Shown here in pieces: positions 12,300 to 13,094 of a stretch of DNA of 13,094 nucleotides. A model generated the notes under the pieces. That model was not told the origin of the DNA. It did not search any database and worked only from the letters and a program-made list of their open reading frames with translations. The stretch's first letter is position 1, and every line of letters begins with the position of its first letter. The translations under genes were made by a program, and so were the position numbers. This stretch comes from Gemmatimonadales bacterium. GTDB lineage: Bacteria; Gemmatimonadota; Gemmatimonadetes; Gemmatimonadales; GWC2-71-9. The DNA is taken from contig JAICPP010000075.1 in NCBI GenBank assembly GCA_025929805.1, positions 1 through 13,094 of the forward strand, read 5' to 3'.

Positions 12300-13094
12300 A
12301 TGTCCTCTTCCCACTACGACGTCATCATCATCGGTACCGGCGCCGGCGGCGGGACGCTCGCTTATCGGCTCGCGTCATCCGGCAAGCGAATCCTACTGCT
12401 CGAGCGAGGGGACTACGTACCTCGCGAGCTGGACAACTGGAGCACGCGCGCCGTCAACGTGGACGGGAAGTACCAGACCAAAGAGAAATGGCGGGACAAG
12501 GCCGGGAAGGAGCTGCACCCTCATACCAACTACTGGGTGGGAGGCAATACGAAGTTCTATGGCGCGGCGCTGTTCCGCCTCCGCAGCGAGGACTTCGGCG
12601 CTCTCCAGCATCACGGCGGCATTTCTCCTCCCTGGCCGATCACCTATGAGGACCTGGAGCCGTACTACACCGAGGCGGAACATCTCTACCAGGTTCATGG
12701 AGAGCGGGGAGAAGATCCGACCGAGCCCCCCACAAGCGCCGGGTACCGATACCCCGCCGTCAGTCACGAGCCCCGTATCCAGGAGCTGGCGAATGATCTG
12801 GAGCGGCTCGGTTATCGACCGTTCCCGCTGCCGGTCGGTATCATGCTGGACGAGCAGAACCCGCAGCAGAGCCGCTGTATCCGCTGCAGCACCTGCGACG
12901 GCTTCCCATGCCTGGTCAACGCCAAAGCGGACGCGCAGGTCGTCTGTGTCGAACCGGCGCTGGAACACTCGAACGTCACCCTACGGACGGACGCCTTTGT
13001 TTCCCGCCTGGAAACCGATGCCTCGGGGCGCCAGGTGACCCAGCTCCAGGTCGAGCGCAACGGTGTCCAGGAGGTGTATTCGGGTGACATCGTG
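12300..13094 (+). CDS. GMC family FAD-dependent oxidoreductase, 3' end cut off by the window
   Basis: This frame stays open for 265 codons to the window edge; GMC proteins are usually about 500-570 residues, so roughly half is seen. The N-terminus carries the FAD-binding Rossmann motif DVIIIGTGAGGGTLAYRLA (7-25) with the acidic E35 of LLLERG. It is followed by NYWVGGNTKFYGAALFRLR (77-95), the GMC segment around the flavin, and PPWPITYEDLEPYY (110-123). Residues 193-204 are CIRCSTCDGFPC, four cysteines spaced like an iron-sulfur or zinc site. GMC enzymes oxidise alcohols or sugars; the acceptor and substrate are not evident. The chosen ATG matches the family start; ATG 12288 is in frame four codons upstream, and neither has a strong Shine-Dalgarno sequence. 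Confidence 0.9.
   Translation, partial: MSSSHYDVIIIGTGAGGGTLAYRLASSGKRILLLERGDYVPRELDNWSTRAVNVDGKYQTKEKWRDKAGKELHPHTNYWVGGNTKFYGAALFRLRSEDFGALQHHGGISPPWPITYEDLEPYYTEAEHLYQVHGERGEDPTEPPTSAGYRYPAVSHEPRIQELANDLERLGYRPFPLPVGIMLDEQNPQQSRCIRCSTCDGFPCLVNAKADAQVVCVEPALEHSNVTLRTDAFVSRLETDASGRQVTQLQVERNGVQEVYSGDIV

Overview
This is a GC-rich bacterial window with densely packed genes, all on the + strand. The organism is probably a member of Gemmatimonadota or a related soil or sediment lineage. That guess rests on remembered family resemblance (a soluble PknB-type kinase fused to a TPR tail, a spondin-domain protein, an MGH1-like hydrolase next to a debranching enzyme, a GMC oxidoreductase) and not on any rRNA or marker gene.

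Region 1 (1-4639) looks like one operon, with start/stop overlaps or gaps of a few bases. In order it encodes a rhodanese/metallo-beta-lactamase fusion of the persulfide dioxygenase type, a DUF393 ('DCC') thiol-disulfide oxidoreductase-like protein, a Ser/Thr kinase whose TPR tail lies in a different frame, and an ArsM-like SAM methyltransferase. Two of these genes are interrupted by an in-frame TGA exactly where the family has its key cysteine. In DUF393 the first Cys of CxxC becomes UxxC (TGA at 1200-1202). In the methyltransferase the Cys of the CIGGA-type motif becomes U-IGGA (TGA at 4463-4465). Homology continues past each TGA to a proper stop, and each TGA is followed at once by a stem-loop resembling a bacterial SECIS element. 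Ordinary gene callers would truncate both genes. The best reading is two selenoproteins in one sulfur/selenium/metalloid-related operon, next to a persulfide-handling enzyme and a kinase. This is the most interesting content of the window.

Region 2 (4640-4994) is a gene-free stretch of about 355 bases with a weak tRNA 3'-end-like fragment.

Region 3 (4995-10544) is a carbohydrate/osmolyte block: an MGH1-like (GH63-related) glycoside hydrolase, an amylo-alpha-1,6-glucosidase-type debranching enzyme and an aquaporin. The genes overlap by 4 and 17 bases, which implies translational coupling. The aquaporin has an unusual Cys/His-rich C-terminal tail.

Region 4 (10741-13094) encodes a membrane-anchored DM13-domain protein, a secreted spondin-domain protein 13 bases downstream, and the first 265 codons of a GMC-family FAD oxidoreductase that runs off the window. 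The intergenic gaps hold small inverted repeats. No tRNA gene, CRISPR array, insertion sequence or convincing rho-independent terminator was seen.
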